Shown here: positions 22,359 to 33,591 of the stretch, piece by piece
Numbering within the stretch: the first letter of the stretch is position 1
How the letters are laid out: every line of letters starts with the position of its first letter
Assembly: GCA_004431415.1 (NCBI GenBank)
Contig: QPMI01000062.1
Coordinates: 496,001-560,000 of the forward strand
Source of the DNA: Cyanophora paradoxa
Lineage: Eukaryota > Glaucocystophyceae > Cyanophorales > Cyanophoraceae
DNA: 64,000 nucleotides
Direction of reading: 5' to 3'
Notes under the pieces: model-generated
Seen by the model: only the letters and a program-made list of their open reading frames with translations
The model's database searches: none
What the model was told of the DNA's origin: nothing
Program-made: the position numbers and the translations under genes

Positions 22359-24718
22359 ATGGCCGCCGCCTGGCCGCCGCCGCAGCCGATCACCGAGATG
22401 AGCAGCTCGCTCACATCAGACCTCGACCTGGAGACGCCGGCCGGCATGGTTCGGCGCCTCGCGCAGTGCGACGAAGAAGTGTACGCGGGCTGGGAAGGCC
22501 AGCCTGGCTGCTTAGCGCCCGAGACCGTGCACGTCGTCGACCGCATCGCCGCGCACGCCGAATCCGTCCTCCGGCACCCCGGCCCGCACGCGAGTCAGCG
22601 CTGCTGCAGCGCTGCGCGCCTGTCCCCAGCTAAACGCCTTCCGCTGGCTGCGCCCCGCAGTCGTGATGAGCGGCGCCGGGACGAGCGGGCGGCTGGCGCT
22701 CTTCCTCGCGCGCTCCTTCAACCGCGTCCTGCGGGCCGCGGGCCGCCCGCCGGCCTTCCACTTCCTCATGGCCGGCGGCGACAAGGCGTTCTTCAAGGCC
22801 CAGGCGAGCGTGACGCACGCTCCGGCCCACCTGGGCCCTCAGAACTCGTGCAGGAGTCGGCGGAGGACAACCCGACGCAGGCGGTGGAGGACCTGCGCGC
22901 GCGGCTACGGGAGGCCGGCTGCGACGGCGAGGCGGCGCGCGTGCTCTACGTCGGCATCAGCTGCGGCATGTCCGCCACGTACGTCGCCGGCCAGCTCGAC
23001 TACCTCATGCACCGCGTCCGCCCCGCCGCGCCGCGCCCCGCCGCGCCCGCGCCGACGTCGGGGCGGCAGGAGAACTGCGGGAGCGTGCTGCTGGGGTTCA
23101 ACCCGGTGGAGCTGGCGCGGAAGGTGCGCGTGGCGGCGTGGGAGCGCACCTTCCACGACGTCGCCGCCGAGCAGGAGCGCCTCTCCCGCGACCCCGCCCA
23201 CGCCTCCCGCCGGCGCGCCCCTGCCCGCCCCGCGCGCCGCCTTGCGCGCGCTCCCTCTGACGGCGCGCAGGTTCGTGCTGGCGCCGATCGTGGGCCCCGA
23301 GCCAGTGGCCGGCTCGACGCGCATGAAGGGCGGCACGGCGACCCTCGTCATCCTCGCCGCCGCCTGGGCCGCCGCCCTGCGGCCCCTCCTCGGCGGCGCC
23401 GGGCCGCCCTCCTCGGCGCCCCTGCTGCGCTCCTTCGCCGCCGTGAAGCGGGCCGCCTACGCGGACGTCGAGGCGCTGGGGCGGTTGGTGGCGGCGGCGG
23501 GGGCGGCGCTGCGGGCCCCCGGGGGCCGCCTGTGCACGGCGGGGCCCGACGTGCTGGGCCTGCTGGCGCTGGTGGACGCCTCGGAGTGCCCGCCCACGTA
23601 CGGCGCCGCCTTCGAGGACGTCCAGGGCTTCCTCCCCGGCGGCCTCGCCGCCGCCGGCGACCTCGCCTCCGCCCCGCCCCTCACCCCCCGCGACGCCCTC
23701 CTCCTCCTCGCCCCCGCCCCCTCCTTCGTGCGTGCCGCCTGCGCCCACGCCCGCCCTCCGCCGGGGCCGAGCCCCGCGCAGGAGGAGGGCGCGGCGGCGG
23801 AGGAGGCGATGCAGGGCGGGCCCCTAGCGAAGTACGCCGAGCGCAGCGCCGCGTCGGGCGCCCCCGTCTGCGCCGTCGCCATCGACTTCGGAGGTGCGTG
23901 CCCGGCCGCCTTCGGGAGGCGGCTCGCGCCCCCCTGTGACGCCGGCCCCGCAGCGGAGCGGGCGCCGGTGCCGGCGCAGGCCGCCCCGGAGCTGGTGGCG
24001 CGCATCTGCCTGCCCCGGGACGGCGAGGAGGACGAGGGAAGCCCCGCGCCGCTGCGCGCCGAGATGCGGCGCCTGCGGAGCGCCCTCGCCGCCAAGTACG
24101 CGCTCAACGCCGTCAGCACCGGCGCCCACGTGCTCAAGGCGCGGCGCCCATCTGCTCTTCCCCCCGCCGCCTCTGATCCCCCCCTCAGGGCAAGGTGTAC
24201 ATGAACTTCATGGTCGACCTGAAGGCGCGCCCCGCGACGCAGCGCCCCCTCCTGCCGGCGCCCGCCCGTCACCGCCCGCCGGCGCCGCAGGTGTCGAACA
24301 ACAAGCTCTTCCACCGGGCGGCCGGCCTGGTGCGGCGCTTCTTCCCCGGCGTGGGGCCCCGGGAGGCGGTGGCGCACCTCGTGACGGCGATCTACCTCGA
24401 CGAGGGGCGCCCGCCGGCGAGCCCCGAGGCCGACGGCGACCCCGACGCCGCGACCGTCGCCGCCCACATCGCCGTCGCCGTCACCAAGCCCCAGGCGCGC
24501 CCCGCCCGCCCCGTCGCCACCCGCAGCCGCGCCCGCGCGCGAGCGGGGCGGCCTCCCGCAGGTGGTGCCCCTCGCCCTGGTGCTCGCGTCGGGGCCGCCT
24601 CGGGCCCGCCGCCGCCGCCGCCCTCCGCGCCGAGCCCGTCGTGCGCACCCTCCTTCGCAGCCTCTCCGCCCCGGGCCTGGCCCAAGTCAGCCCCGCTCTC
24701 CCGCCCCCGGGCCGCTGA
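22359..24718 (+). CDS. Glucokinase-regulatory-protein-like double-SIS protein
   Basis: The protein carries two sugar-isomerase (SIS) domains as in GKRP and the MurQ etherase family. Visible landmarks: 'VMSGAGTSGRLALF' (first SIS phosphosugar loop, after an intron ending just before 22660), 'FHFLMAGGDKAFFK', 'ESAEDNPTQAVEDL', 'YVGISCGMSATYVAGQLDY', 'VLLGFNPVELAR', 'IVGPEPVAGSTRMKGGTAT' (second signature) and a C-terminal 'GKVYMNFMVDLK' plus 'VSNNKLFHRAAGLVRRFF', the lid segment seen in GKRP but not in bacterial MurQ. In animals GKRP binds and inhibits glucokinase under control of fructose phosphates; the partner here is unknown. Four introns that restore the frame start with GC (22804-22853, 23213-23270, 24139-24188, 24224-24290) and a fifth, 24494-24561, fits too. 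The last 40 codons read well only if the frame changes near 24595, so the exact C-terminus is uncertain. Confidence 0.8.
24139..24188 (+). other. GC-AG intron (example)
   Basis: Removing 24139-24188 joins the frame ending 'GAHVLK' to 'GKVYMNFMVDLK', matching GKRP proteins across the joint. The intron begins GCGCGG after AAG, ends in CAG and is 50 nt long. The same class occurs at 24224-24290 and 24494-24561. Confidence 0.75.
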
Positions 24719-24888
24719 CTTCGCACGCCCTTGAGAGTAGGGCGAGAATAGCACGCGTTCAGTGCATTCGGAAAGGAGAAGCATGGGACACGCATGGGAG
24801 ATAACAGGAAAGAAGCTCGAGCATCGGAAGAATGACAGAAAGAGGGGCGGGGGGGGCGGGGAAGGGGCCCGGCCGAGGAGCGCTAGAG

Positions 24889-25203
24889 CTAGCGGCGGCT
24901 GGGGTCCTGGCCCTGGAGCCGCTGCTGCTGCTGGCTGATGAGGTGCTGGAGGTGCGAGAAGATCTGGTTCGCCGCCTGCGCCGTCGACTGCGCGGGCGGC
25001 GCCGCCGCCGGCGCCCCCAGCGCGGCGTTCCAGGGGGCCGCCCCGAAGGGCCCCGCGGGGGGCGCCAGGCCCGGGCCGCCCTGCTGGACCTGCCCGTAGG
25101 CCGCGGCGTAGAAGCCCTGCTGCTGCTGCTGCTGCACGAAGCCCTGCTGCGGCCCGCCGAAGCCGCTCTGCTGCTGGTAGAACCCCGCCGCCGCTGCCCC
25201 GTA

Positions 25204-25234
<31 letters not shown>

Positions 25235-28200
25235 TAGCCGCCGCCGCCGCCGCCGCCTCCTCTGCGGTCGTCGTACCCGCCTCTCCGGTCATCGTATCCG
25301 CCTCGCCGGTCGTCGTACCCGCCTCGCCGGTCGTCGTACCCGCCTCTCCGATCGCCGTACCCACGATCGTCCCGGCTGCCGCCAGCGCGGATAAGGTGAC
25401 GGGCGCAAAGGCGGTGCACGAGAGGGCCAGACCGGTCACGCGAGTCGTCACGCCTGTCGTACCCCCGATCCCTGTCCCTCCGGTCGTCGTACCCCCGCCT
25501 GTCATCGTAGCCGCCGCCGCCGCCACCTCCGTAGCTGTTGCGGCCACCGCCGCCTCCGCCATAGCCGCCACCGCCGCGGCCGCCGCCTCCGCCGTACCCG
25601 CCGCCGCCTCCGCCATAGCCGCCGCCGCCGCCGCCGTAGCCGCCGCGACCGCCGCCGCCGTAGCCGCCGCCGTTGCCGAAGCTGTTGCGGCCCTGCTCGT
25701 GGGCGCCGAGGCCGGAGACGACCATGCGGCCGACGGCGGACTGGTTCATGCGCAGGCGCGGGCCCATCGCCAGCACGTCCGCCTCGTCCAGCACCTGTCG
25801 CCGCGCGTCAGCGGGGCGGGCGAGCGGTGCGCGGCGGGGCGGGGCGGGGCGGGGGGGGGGGGGGGGGGAGGGGGGAGGGAGGGGGGGGGGCGGGCCTTCT
25901 CGGGCATCTTGACGCCCGGGAGGATGCGGCACTCGTGCGCGTGGAGCTCCGGGAAGAAGTAGAAGGCGGAGGCGATGAGGGTCTTCGGGATGGGCTCGAA
26001 GTCGAACTCGGCCGGCGAGCGCACCATCGCGCCGATCGGCACCGCCTCCGCCATTGCGCTCATGCGCCCCGCGATGTTCCCGCTTAGCGCCGCGTCCACC
26101 TCCACGGGGGTGAAGTCCTTCGGGGGGAACGAGGGGTAGAGGCGGCAGACGGCCGGCCCGAGGGCGTTGTGGACCGAGTGGAGGAAGAGGATGTTCTCGC
26201 CGAACGAGTTGCGGCGGGCCTCCTCGGGCGTCAGGGTCGCCTCGAGGGGCCGCACGGCGGCGAGCAGGCGCTCCTCGTCGATGAAGGGGAGCAGGGCGAC
26301 GGCCTGCCACGCGAAGCGCTTCCCGTTCATGTCCAGCTTGAAGTCCTCCGGGTAGAAGTCGATGATGGGCGACTCGGGCTCGCTCATGAGCTTGCGGTAG
26401 GCGGGCGGGAGGGCGTGGGAGGAGGCGGCGGGGAAGACGCCCATGAGCTGCTCGAAGGGCTTGAAGGGCGTCCCGAGCTCGAAGTTGATCTCGATTTGGT
26501 CGAGGTTGACGAGGTCCGAGGCGAACGGGGCGTAGTGGAAGGGGAAGTACCACGTCCAAGAGGCGCACCCCTGGTAGTAGTACTGCATCACCCAGCACAG
26601 GCCCGTCACGTACGCCTGGTACACCCTGCGGGGAGGTCAGGCGGGCCGGCGGCGCGCGCGCGGGGCGGGGGCGGGGGCCGAACCGCTTGCGCTGCTCGGT
26701 GCCGGCGCCGTAGTCGGGCCCGAGCTTGAGGCGGTAGTAGCGGTCCTTCCAGCCGGGCTCGCCGAGGGCGACCTCGTCGGGGCCCTGCTCCGGCTCGTTC
26801 TTCGCCTTCAGGATCCCCTCCAGCATCTTCGTGAAGTCTTCCGCCGCCGCCTTGTTCTTCGCCGCGTCCGGCGCCCCCGCCGCCCCGCCCGCCGCCCCCG
26901 CCTCCTCCGTGCCCGGCGGCGCCTCCGACGAGGGCGCCGCCACAGCGCTCCCGTCGCTCGCCTTGACGCGCTTCGCCGGCGGCTCGTCCACCGGCGGCGG
27001 TGAGGGCGAGGGCGAGGGCGCGGAGTCGGCGGGGGGCGAGGGCGAGGGGCCGGGGGCGAGGGCGAGGGGCCGGGGCGCCGGGGAGGGGTCGGGGCGGGGG
27101 CGGGGGCGCCGGTCATGGCGGCGCGGAGGGCGCGGGCGGCGGCCTTGTTGGCCTCGGCGTCCTGCGCGGCCTGCGCGGCGCGCTCGCGCTCGATGTCCCG
27201 CGAGGGGCCGAAGCCGTCGCGCTCGCGGCGGCCCTCCCAGCCGCGCTCCCGCTGCACCGCTACGGGCTGGAGCCCCGCCGGCAGGCTGCTCGCGTTCCGG
27301 AACGCCTCCGTGTCCGACACGCGCCTCCGGTCCCCTTCCCGCATCCACTCGTTCCCGTCCCGGCCGCCGCCGCCGTAGCCGCCGCCGCCGTAGCCGCCGC
27401 GCCCGCCGCGGTACCCGCCGCCGCCGCCGCGCCCGCCGGGGTCGGAGATGCGGCCGGGGCGGTCGCCGAAGAACATGCCCTGCTCCCGCTGCTCCTTCTG
27501 GCGCTGCATCTGGTCCTGCCGCCGCTTGCGCGCTTTCTGCCGCTCCTCGCGCTCCTTGCGGCGGAGGAAGATCTCGTCCTCGATGAGCCCCAGCTCGTGG
27601 ATGAAGATCTCCACGCGCGCCAGGTTGATCCGCCCGTTCTCGCTCAGGTACCCTGCGGCGCAATTCAGCGCCCGCCCCCGGAAGGGCGAGGAGAGGAGGG
27701 GCGGGCACCGCCGAGGCGGGGGAGGACGGTCTTGTAGAGCTCCATGAGCTTGTCGATGGCGCCCTCGCGGATCTCGAGGGAGGGCATGTGCGGGAGGAAG
27801 TCGTTGCCCACGAAGCAGCACATGAACACGTAGTCGTCCACCACGCGCTCCAGGTCGTAGCCGAAGGGCACGCCGGCGAGCTCCGTCTTGAACTCCTGGT
27901 CCAGGTACTCGCGCAGCACGGAGACGACGAGGAACTGGAACGGCTTCTTCTCCATCTTGGCGCTCTTCCCCTCGAACGTCTCCTTCGACTTCTCCAGCCC
28001 TGGCACGTTCCTTTAGAGAGGGGAGGAAAGGCGCCGGCGGGGCGGGGGGCACCCTGGCAGTCTGCGGCGAGGTGGCCGGACTGGCCACAGGTGAAGCACT
28101 TCTGCTCGCCGCGGACGAAGACCTGCTCGCGCAGGATCCAGAAATGCGGCTCGTGCGTCGCCATGGAGAGCATGATCAGGTCCGCGTCCTGCCCGCCCGC

Positions 28201-29252
28201 TCAGCGGCGCGGCGGGCGCGGCCGGCCGGGCCTTGGGGGCCGCACCAGGCCGTAGATCACGTGCTTGGTGTTCGGGTCGTGCCCGTCGTGCGTCCGCTGC
28301 CGCCGGATGAAGTCCATGATCTTGTGCTCGCCCTCCCCCGGCACGCTCGCGTCCGAGAGCAGGACCTTGACCTGGCCGGCCGGTCGGCGGCGCGGGGCGG
28401 GGCGGGTGGGGCCGGGGGCGGATGCTCACCCCCTTCCAGCCGGCGTCCGTGTTCATGCGGTCGTGGATGTAGTAGCGGAGGGCCTGGGCGAGGCGGTCCA
28501 TGAAGGCCGTCCCGGGCGTGATCACGTTCGAGTCGAACGAGTGGCCCTTCTTCTTCTCGGGCACGTCGAGCCCCTGCGCGATCCACTCCTGCCGCAGCCT
28601 CTCTTCCTCGTCCTCCTTTTCCTTCATCTCCTTCGCAGCGCGGAAGCGCCGCGACCTCTGCTGATTCATCTTCGCCCTCGGCGCGACGCCATCTGGCCTT
28701 CCAGTGAGGAGAGGGGGTGGAAACGCCGATACGGAGCTCTCACCGATGGCCATAAAGAGCAGCTTCCGCGGGCGGACCATCCCGAACAGGCGGTCGATGT
28801 ACTCGAAGATGTTCTGCATGATCTCCTCCTCCGAGCCAGGGGCAGGCTGGAACGCATCCGCAACGTGAGCCTTAAGCAGACGTACGAAGGCGAGGACTGC
28901 GTACGCACCCGATCCTCTGCAGGGACCGGACGCGGGGAGCACTCGCGTTAGCTCGGCGGGGGGCGGGCGGGGCGCAGCGCACCAGGATGACTGCAAGGGT
29001 GGATAATTCCTGGTAGGGGAGCGAAGAGTAAGGCCGGGCCGCTGCCCGCCTCGCGGAACAGAAGCTACACGCTTGCCGCGGCGCACCGTTCATGTCCAGG
29101 TAGAGGGCGTCGAACTCCCCGTTGGGGTTCGGCAGCGACGTATCCACCGGCACTTCGACATCGCCCACGTTCTGCCCCTCCTCCTCGATGACGTCTACTA
29201 CAATCTTCGGATACTTCTGGCTAAGCCACCTGTAGAAGCTCGGGACTCCCAT
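24889..29252 (-). CDS. XRN2: 5'-3' exoribonuclease XRN2/RAT1
   Basis: Nuclear 5'-to-3' RNA exonuclease used in transcription termination and rRNA/RNA turnover. It starts '[18 protein letters not shown]' at 29252, the invariant XRN opening. Active-site blocks follow: '[10 protein letters not shown]', '[10 protein letters not shown]' joined to '[19 protein letters not shown]', '[16 protein letters not shown]', '[20 protein letters not shown]' and '[20 protein letters not shown]', so the acidic metal ligands appear intact. A CCHC zinc knuckle '[14 protein letters not shown]' near 28100 is typical of nuclear XRN2/XRN4, not cytoplasmic XRN1. The second half contains '[20 protein letters not shown]' and the rest of the XRN fold. 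The C-terminal tail (about 25780-24889) is a long low-complexity region with GGY/RGG runs, repeated YDDRRGG units and Gln-rich segments. Several short introns are present, including a GC-AG one at 25796-25895 that contains a long G/C homopolymer. The gene is head-to-head with the Gemin5-like gene and tail-to-tail with the GKRP-like gene. Confidence 0.93.
25258..25362 (-). repeat. 21-bp tandem repeat encoding RGGYDDR units in XRN2
   Basis: About five direct copies of a 21-bp unit encode (R)GGYDDR in the XRN2 tail, flanked by further diverged YDDRRD copies towards 25480 and by GGY-rich coding DNA. Neighbouring units differ mostly at silent positions, so the repeat looks kept at the protein level. 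RGG/GYG tails of this type bind RNA and promote condensates; that role is inferred. Confidence 0.7.
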
Positions 29253-29357
29253 CCTCGCCGGAAAGCGAGGACCGCGAGAGAGCTTCGAACAAAGCGTACC
29301 CCCCTTCCGACAAGCGACCGCGAATTCGAAGCCTGTGCACACAAGCGTTCGAGAGCG
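29253..29357. promoter_or_regulatory. 105-bp bidirectional promoter region (XRN2 / Gemin5-like)
   Basis: The two start codons face away from each other with 105 bp between them, which must hold both 5' UTRs and promoters. No TATA box is visible. Confidence 0.55.
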
Positions 29358-32300
29358 ATGTCGGCACCGTCCGATGAGCGCGGCCTGGCGAGCGCAACCG
29401 CCGGAGCCGAGCCGGACGCCGTCGCGCAGTCGGACGCGAGTGCGCTGGACGGCGCGGACGCGCGCGCTGGCGAGCGCGGGGGAGACGATCGCACCGCGAC
29501 CGCATCGCCCGCAGGTGCGGTCGAAGACGGCGCCGCGTCGGCGAGCGCCAGCGCTCAGGCGGCGAGCGGTCCGGACGAGGACGCGCGAGCGGCTGGACCG
29601 GTCCTCATGCTCCCATCCGCTGCCGCATGGCATTCTAGCACCGCGATCGCATGGGCGCGAGACCCCGTCCAGCCGGAGATCAGCTACCTCGCGTACGCTT
29701 CCAAGAACGTCGTGCGGCTCGTCTGTCCAACGACGCGGGCGCCACTCGGCACTCTGATAGGTCACGCCAACCGCGTCTCTTCCATCTGCCTGTTCGCCGG
29801 GCAAGCGGAGGGCTCACGCGTTCTGTACTGTGCCTCGGGGGCCGCGGACCGCTCCGTCCGCCTGTGGAACGTACGCACGCGGTCTCTAGTCTCCTCACAT
29901 GCAGCGCACAAGGTTCGCGCTTCGTGCGATGTGCGCGCGGCCGCACCCGGCCTCATCTTGGTCGATCGCAGGTCGAGGCGACGTGCGTCTCTGCATCGCC
30001 CTGCTCTTCCCGTGGGCTTGTCGTGTCCGGTACGAGGGATGTTTTTTATCGACACCTTGATGTAGGCATAAACTGCGCTCTCTCTCAGGGGACAAGGAGG
30101 GAAAGCTCGTGATATGGAGGTTCACAGATGGTCAACCCAAGGACGGAATGGTCCTAATCGAAGGGGCGGGCATCTCCTGTGTGCTATGCTCCCCTTTCAA
30201 CGAGAACGAAGTCGCAGTCGGGTGCATATCTGCATGGTTCTCGAGTCTCTTATTAGCACTGACCCATGGCCATGCTTAAGTTTCACGAGTGGCGTTGTTG
30301 CGATAGTGGATCTTGTGCAACGTGCCATTGTGAAGAAGATGCAGCACCACGACGAGGTTCTCTCGCTTACATGGGCACCACCCTTCGTCGGCGAGCACGT
30401 GCAAAGTGAAGCGCCAGGTATTCCCTTGATCAAGTTAGAAGTGCCTCTGGCATCCGTGAAATCTTTCTGCCCGCAGCCTCCAATCCGAATCAGCTTTTGG
30501 CATCTTCATCGCGTGACAAAACGATTAGGATATGGGACACGAACATTGGGAAGGTCCGTGAATTGTCCATTGTGTCTTCGTTTATGTAATCCAATGTCAC
30601 CAGCTGGTCACCATGCTTTCGGTCCCCAAACCATCAAGACCCTTGACCGATGCGCAAAAGGCGCGTATATGGATATCCTGTGTTTGGTGCCCATATGACC
30701 GAAACCTGCTTGTTTCAAGCTCACAAGCGTGAGTGCCCGTTGACACTTTTGAACTTCAGAGCCAGCCATTCGTTTTTCTCTCTCTGAGCTGCTGTTGCTG
30801 CAGGGGTGATCTTCTGGCGTGGGATCTGGGGAGTGAGCGCCCTGCGGCTTCGAAGTTCGCGAACGGGCATCCAAGATCTATCTTTGCAATTGCTTTCTCG
30901 CCTTCCAGACCTGTTGGCTGTGTCACAGTATCTCTCGACCGGCAGGTAACGAGCTAATCTTTTTCTGCATTCCTGCTTGTTCTTAGTGGCTCTGCAGATT
31001 GGCATGTGGGATGTGCCCAGCCGCTCGTTGCAGTGGATGCTTCCTGGACTTGGTGGCTACGTGTATTCGCTGGACTTTTCGCCAGCATCAACACCACCGT
31101 GTGTGGCAGTCGGCTCTGGTGAAGGCACTGTGAGGTTGTGGTATCAGAACAACCCCTCAGACCCTTACAAGACTGTTCTCATCTGGAATGGCATCCAAGC
31201 TTCCAAAGTTACTGCGGTAAACACTGGGGCTGCCTGTGCAGTGTTGCTCTCGGAGATGATGACTTTCACATACAGGTGGCATGGCACCCTTCAAAGCGAG
31301 GCTTGCTGGCTCTTGGGACTGATGAGGGCCATGTCGGCTTTGTGGACACGACGTCAGGTGGCCAGAGTGCCAAGTGCACCATGATGAAGACGAGGCATAG
31401 AGGAACTGTGTACGAGCTTGCATGGCAACCATCCTCAAGCACTGGTTCTTTCTCCCTCCAAATTCCTTTGAGCTGCTTAGTGCTTATCCCCGTGCAGAGA
31501 GCAAACTGGCAATCTTCAGCTGTGGGGCAGATGGTCTGCTTTGCATGTGGAACCCGGAGCGTCCTGAAGAAAAGCCTTTGGACATTGGGTCCTTGATAAG
31601 CACTCAGCTTGAAGAAGCAAGCGTATGCACCACGTTTGCAGTTCGAAGTATGCTTTTCATTTTTGTTGAATTCCGCTTTGCAGATCAAGAGCAAGGTCAC
31701 AGAGTTCACGCTGAGTCTATCTGGGCACGAGCTTGGAATTGGCTTTGACGATGGCAGCGTGGTTGCCTTCCTTGTAAATTCATCTAACGACAGCATTCAT
31801 CCTGGCTTTCGCCTACAATGCAAGACCAAGCCGCATTCACAGCTCGTCAACAGGATGCGCTGGGGCCCGAAACCTGAAGGTGTCCATACTCTTTGCATCA
31901 TTCAAGTTACCTTCCAGTGCCTAACAGCTGTGCATTCAGACCATCTCTTGGCTTCTGCCTCAGATGATGGCACTGTCGTTGTGTCCTCCATCACGATGGA
32001 AGGTGCCCACCGCAACCTTGGCAGGTTAATTCTGCCGACCATCTCTAAATGCCCGAGGGCTGCAGAGTTCTGCCAAGTTCTGAAGATCTCGCATCTGATG
32101 CCCGTCTCTGGACTAGCTTGGAGTCCCTGTGGAATATACATTGCATCAGGAAGCTTTGATGGCACCAGCCAAGTGCACAGATTTTCTGGGGTCCACTCAG
32201 ACCCATGCAGAATCAATTCATTCCCTGGCAGGTCTGGAATGTGACTGATAGCTCGCCTGTCTCTTTGCTTCGAGGCCACGAGAGTCGCATCTTTGCCGTA

Positions 32301-33561
32301 TCCTGGCATGCAACAGATAGTAATCTGGTCTTCACGGGCTCTGAAGATCAGACTGTAAGGATGTGGAACATCACTCAACATCCCTACAACAAGAATCTCA
32401 CTGGTATGTGCTTACCTGTCATATTCATTATTCCTTTGAGCTGAGAACGAGCACGTCTAGGGAAGAAGAAAACGAAGCCCAAGCCAGCAGCCGCTTCATC
32501 TCCTGAACCCAAGCCGACAGCATTATCATTGGCGGAAGATGGATCAGTGGAGGTCAAGCACACTGATAAGCAGGCTGCTCCATCACCAATTGAGGACAAA
32601 CCAGAAAGTGCAAAGCAAGGAGGGTCGTCCAGCGGCACAGCGAAACCCAAGAAGGTTTGTCTGTGGCTTCTAAGATACTGCATGCGGTGCTGAGGATTTG
32701 TTCTCTAGCCGCGGAGCCTTCTCCCTCTGAATGCTACTGCTTTGAGCTCTGGTCAAGCTACCAATAAAGAAGAGCCAGAAGAATCGAGTAGCAGCAAGGC
32801 CAGTGTTGCACGGAACATTGCATCTCTTCTTGAAGGTGGAAAGGAACTTGATGCCATGTTCGACGAAGAGAGTGCGTTGTTTGAGATTTGGCAAGCTTGT
32901 TTTACAGTAAACCATCTCGCAGTTCAGAACCACTGTGGGAAAGGCACTTTCGATGCTGCAGCAACACTCGAAATGTGGAGGGAGCACCCTGGTGCAGCTC
33001 TTTCAATCATGGCAGATTCTGGAAACCTCACACCGTCGTGGCTCGCCCTAGCACCGCTTGGTGTGCATTTGTTTTGGTAATTTTCCGGTTTTCACTGATT
33101 CATGTGTTTGTTGCAGCGGGACCTGAAGTTTGGAGAGTGCTCATGCATGCGAGAGCCACTCATCTTGAGGAACAGGGAGACATTCACCAGGCTGCATTGT
33201 ACTACCTTGCTTCTGAAGATTGCATCTCAGCCGTCCAGTGCTATAGGAAAGCGGAAATGTATCGGTTCGTGCTTGCCATCCTATTTGTCGCCATGCATAT
33301 GCAAATGTTTCCAGCATCTGACGCTGTTTCATAGGGAAGCAATTGCACTGGGCAGAACAAGAGGAACAGACCCTCTGATCCTTCGGGATCTTTATGCAGA
33401 GTGGGCTGTGGTGCTGGAGCTGCAAGGCAACAAACTGCTTGCCGAGCGATGGTACGTGCTCGTCAGCCCTGACGACCTTGCTGATGATGAGCATGTGCTG
33501 ACACGCAAGTAGCAAACGTGCCGCAGATGCTTTTGGGGAAGGCTCGCCTCCAACATCCTAA
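29358..33561 (+). CDS. WD40-repeat protein, Gemin5-like
   Basis: After an acidic Ala/Ser-rich N-terminus (from ATG 29358), many WD40 blades follow: '[19 protein letters not shown]', '[11 protein letters not shown]', '[17 protein letters not shown]', '[12 protein letters not shown]', '[20 protein letters not shown]', '[13 protein letters not shown]', 'SGSFDGTSQ', and '[13 protein letters not shown]'. A Lys/Pro/Ala linker (32450-32660) leads to a helical TPR-like region: '[20 protein letters not shown]', '[18 protein letters not shown]', '[20 protein letters not shown]', '[19 protein letters not shown]'. Two WD40 propellers plus a helical dimerisation region is the Gemin5 layout; Gemin5 recognises snRNA precursors and loads the SMN complex. 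Other large WD40-TPR proteins remain possible. It has about 15 introns, GT-AG where I could read them. GC is clearly lower than in the neighbours. The last exon joins at about 33515 and ends at TAA 33559-33561, only 30 bp from the POLD2 stop. Confidence 0.65.
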
Positions 33562-33591
33562 GCATTTTGTATTTGAAAAACAGCACAATTA

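Noticed and set aside
24832-25962. 376-codon plus-strand Ala/Val-rich frame
   Set aside because: Complement of the repetitive GGY/YDDRRGG tail of XRN2; its repeats are forced by the real gene.
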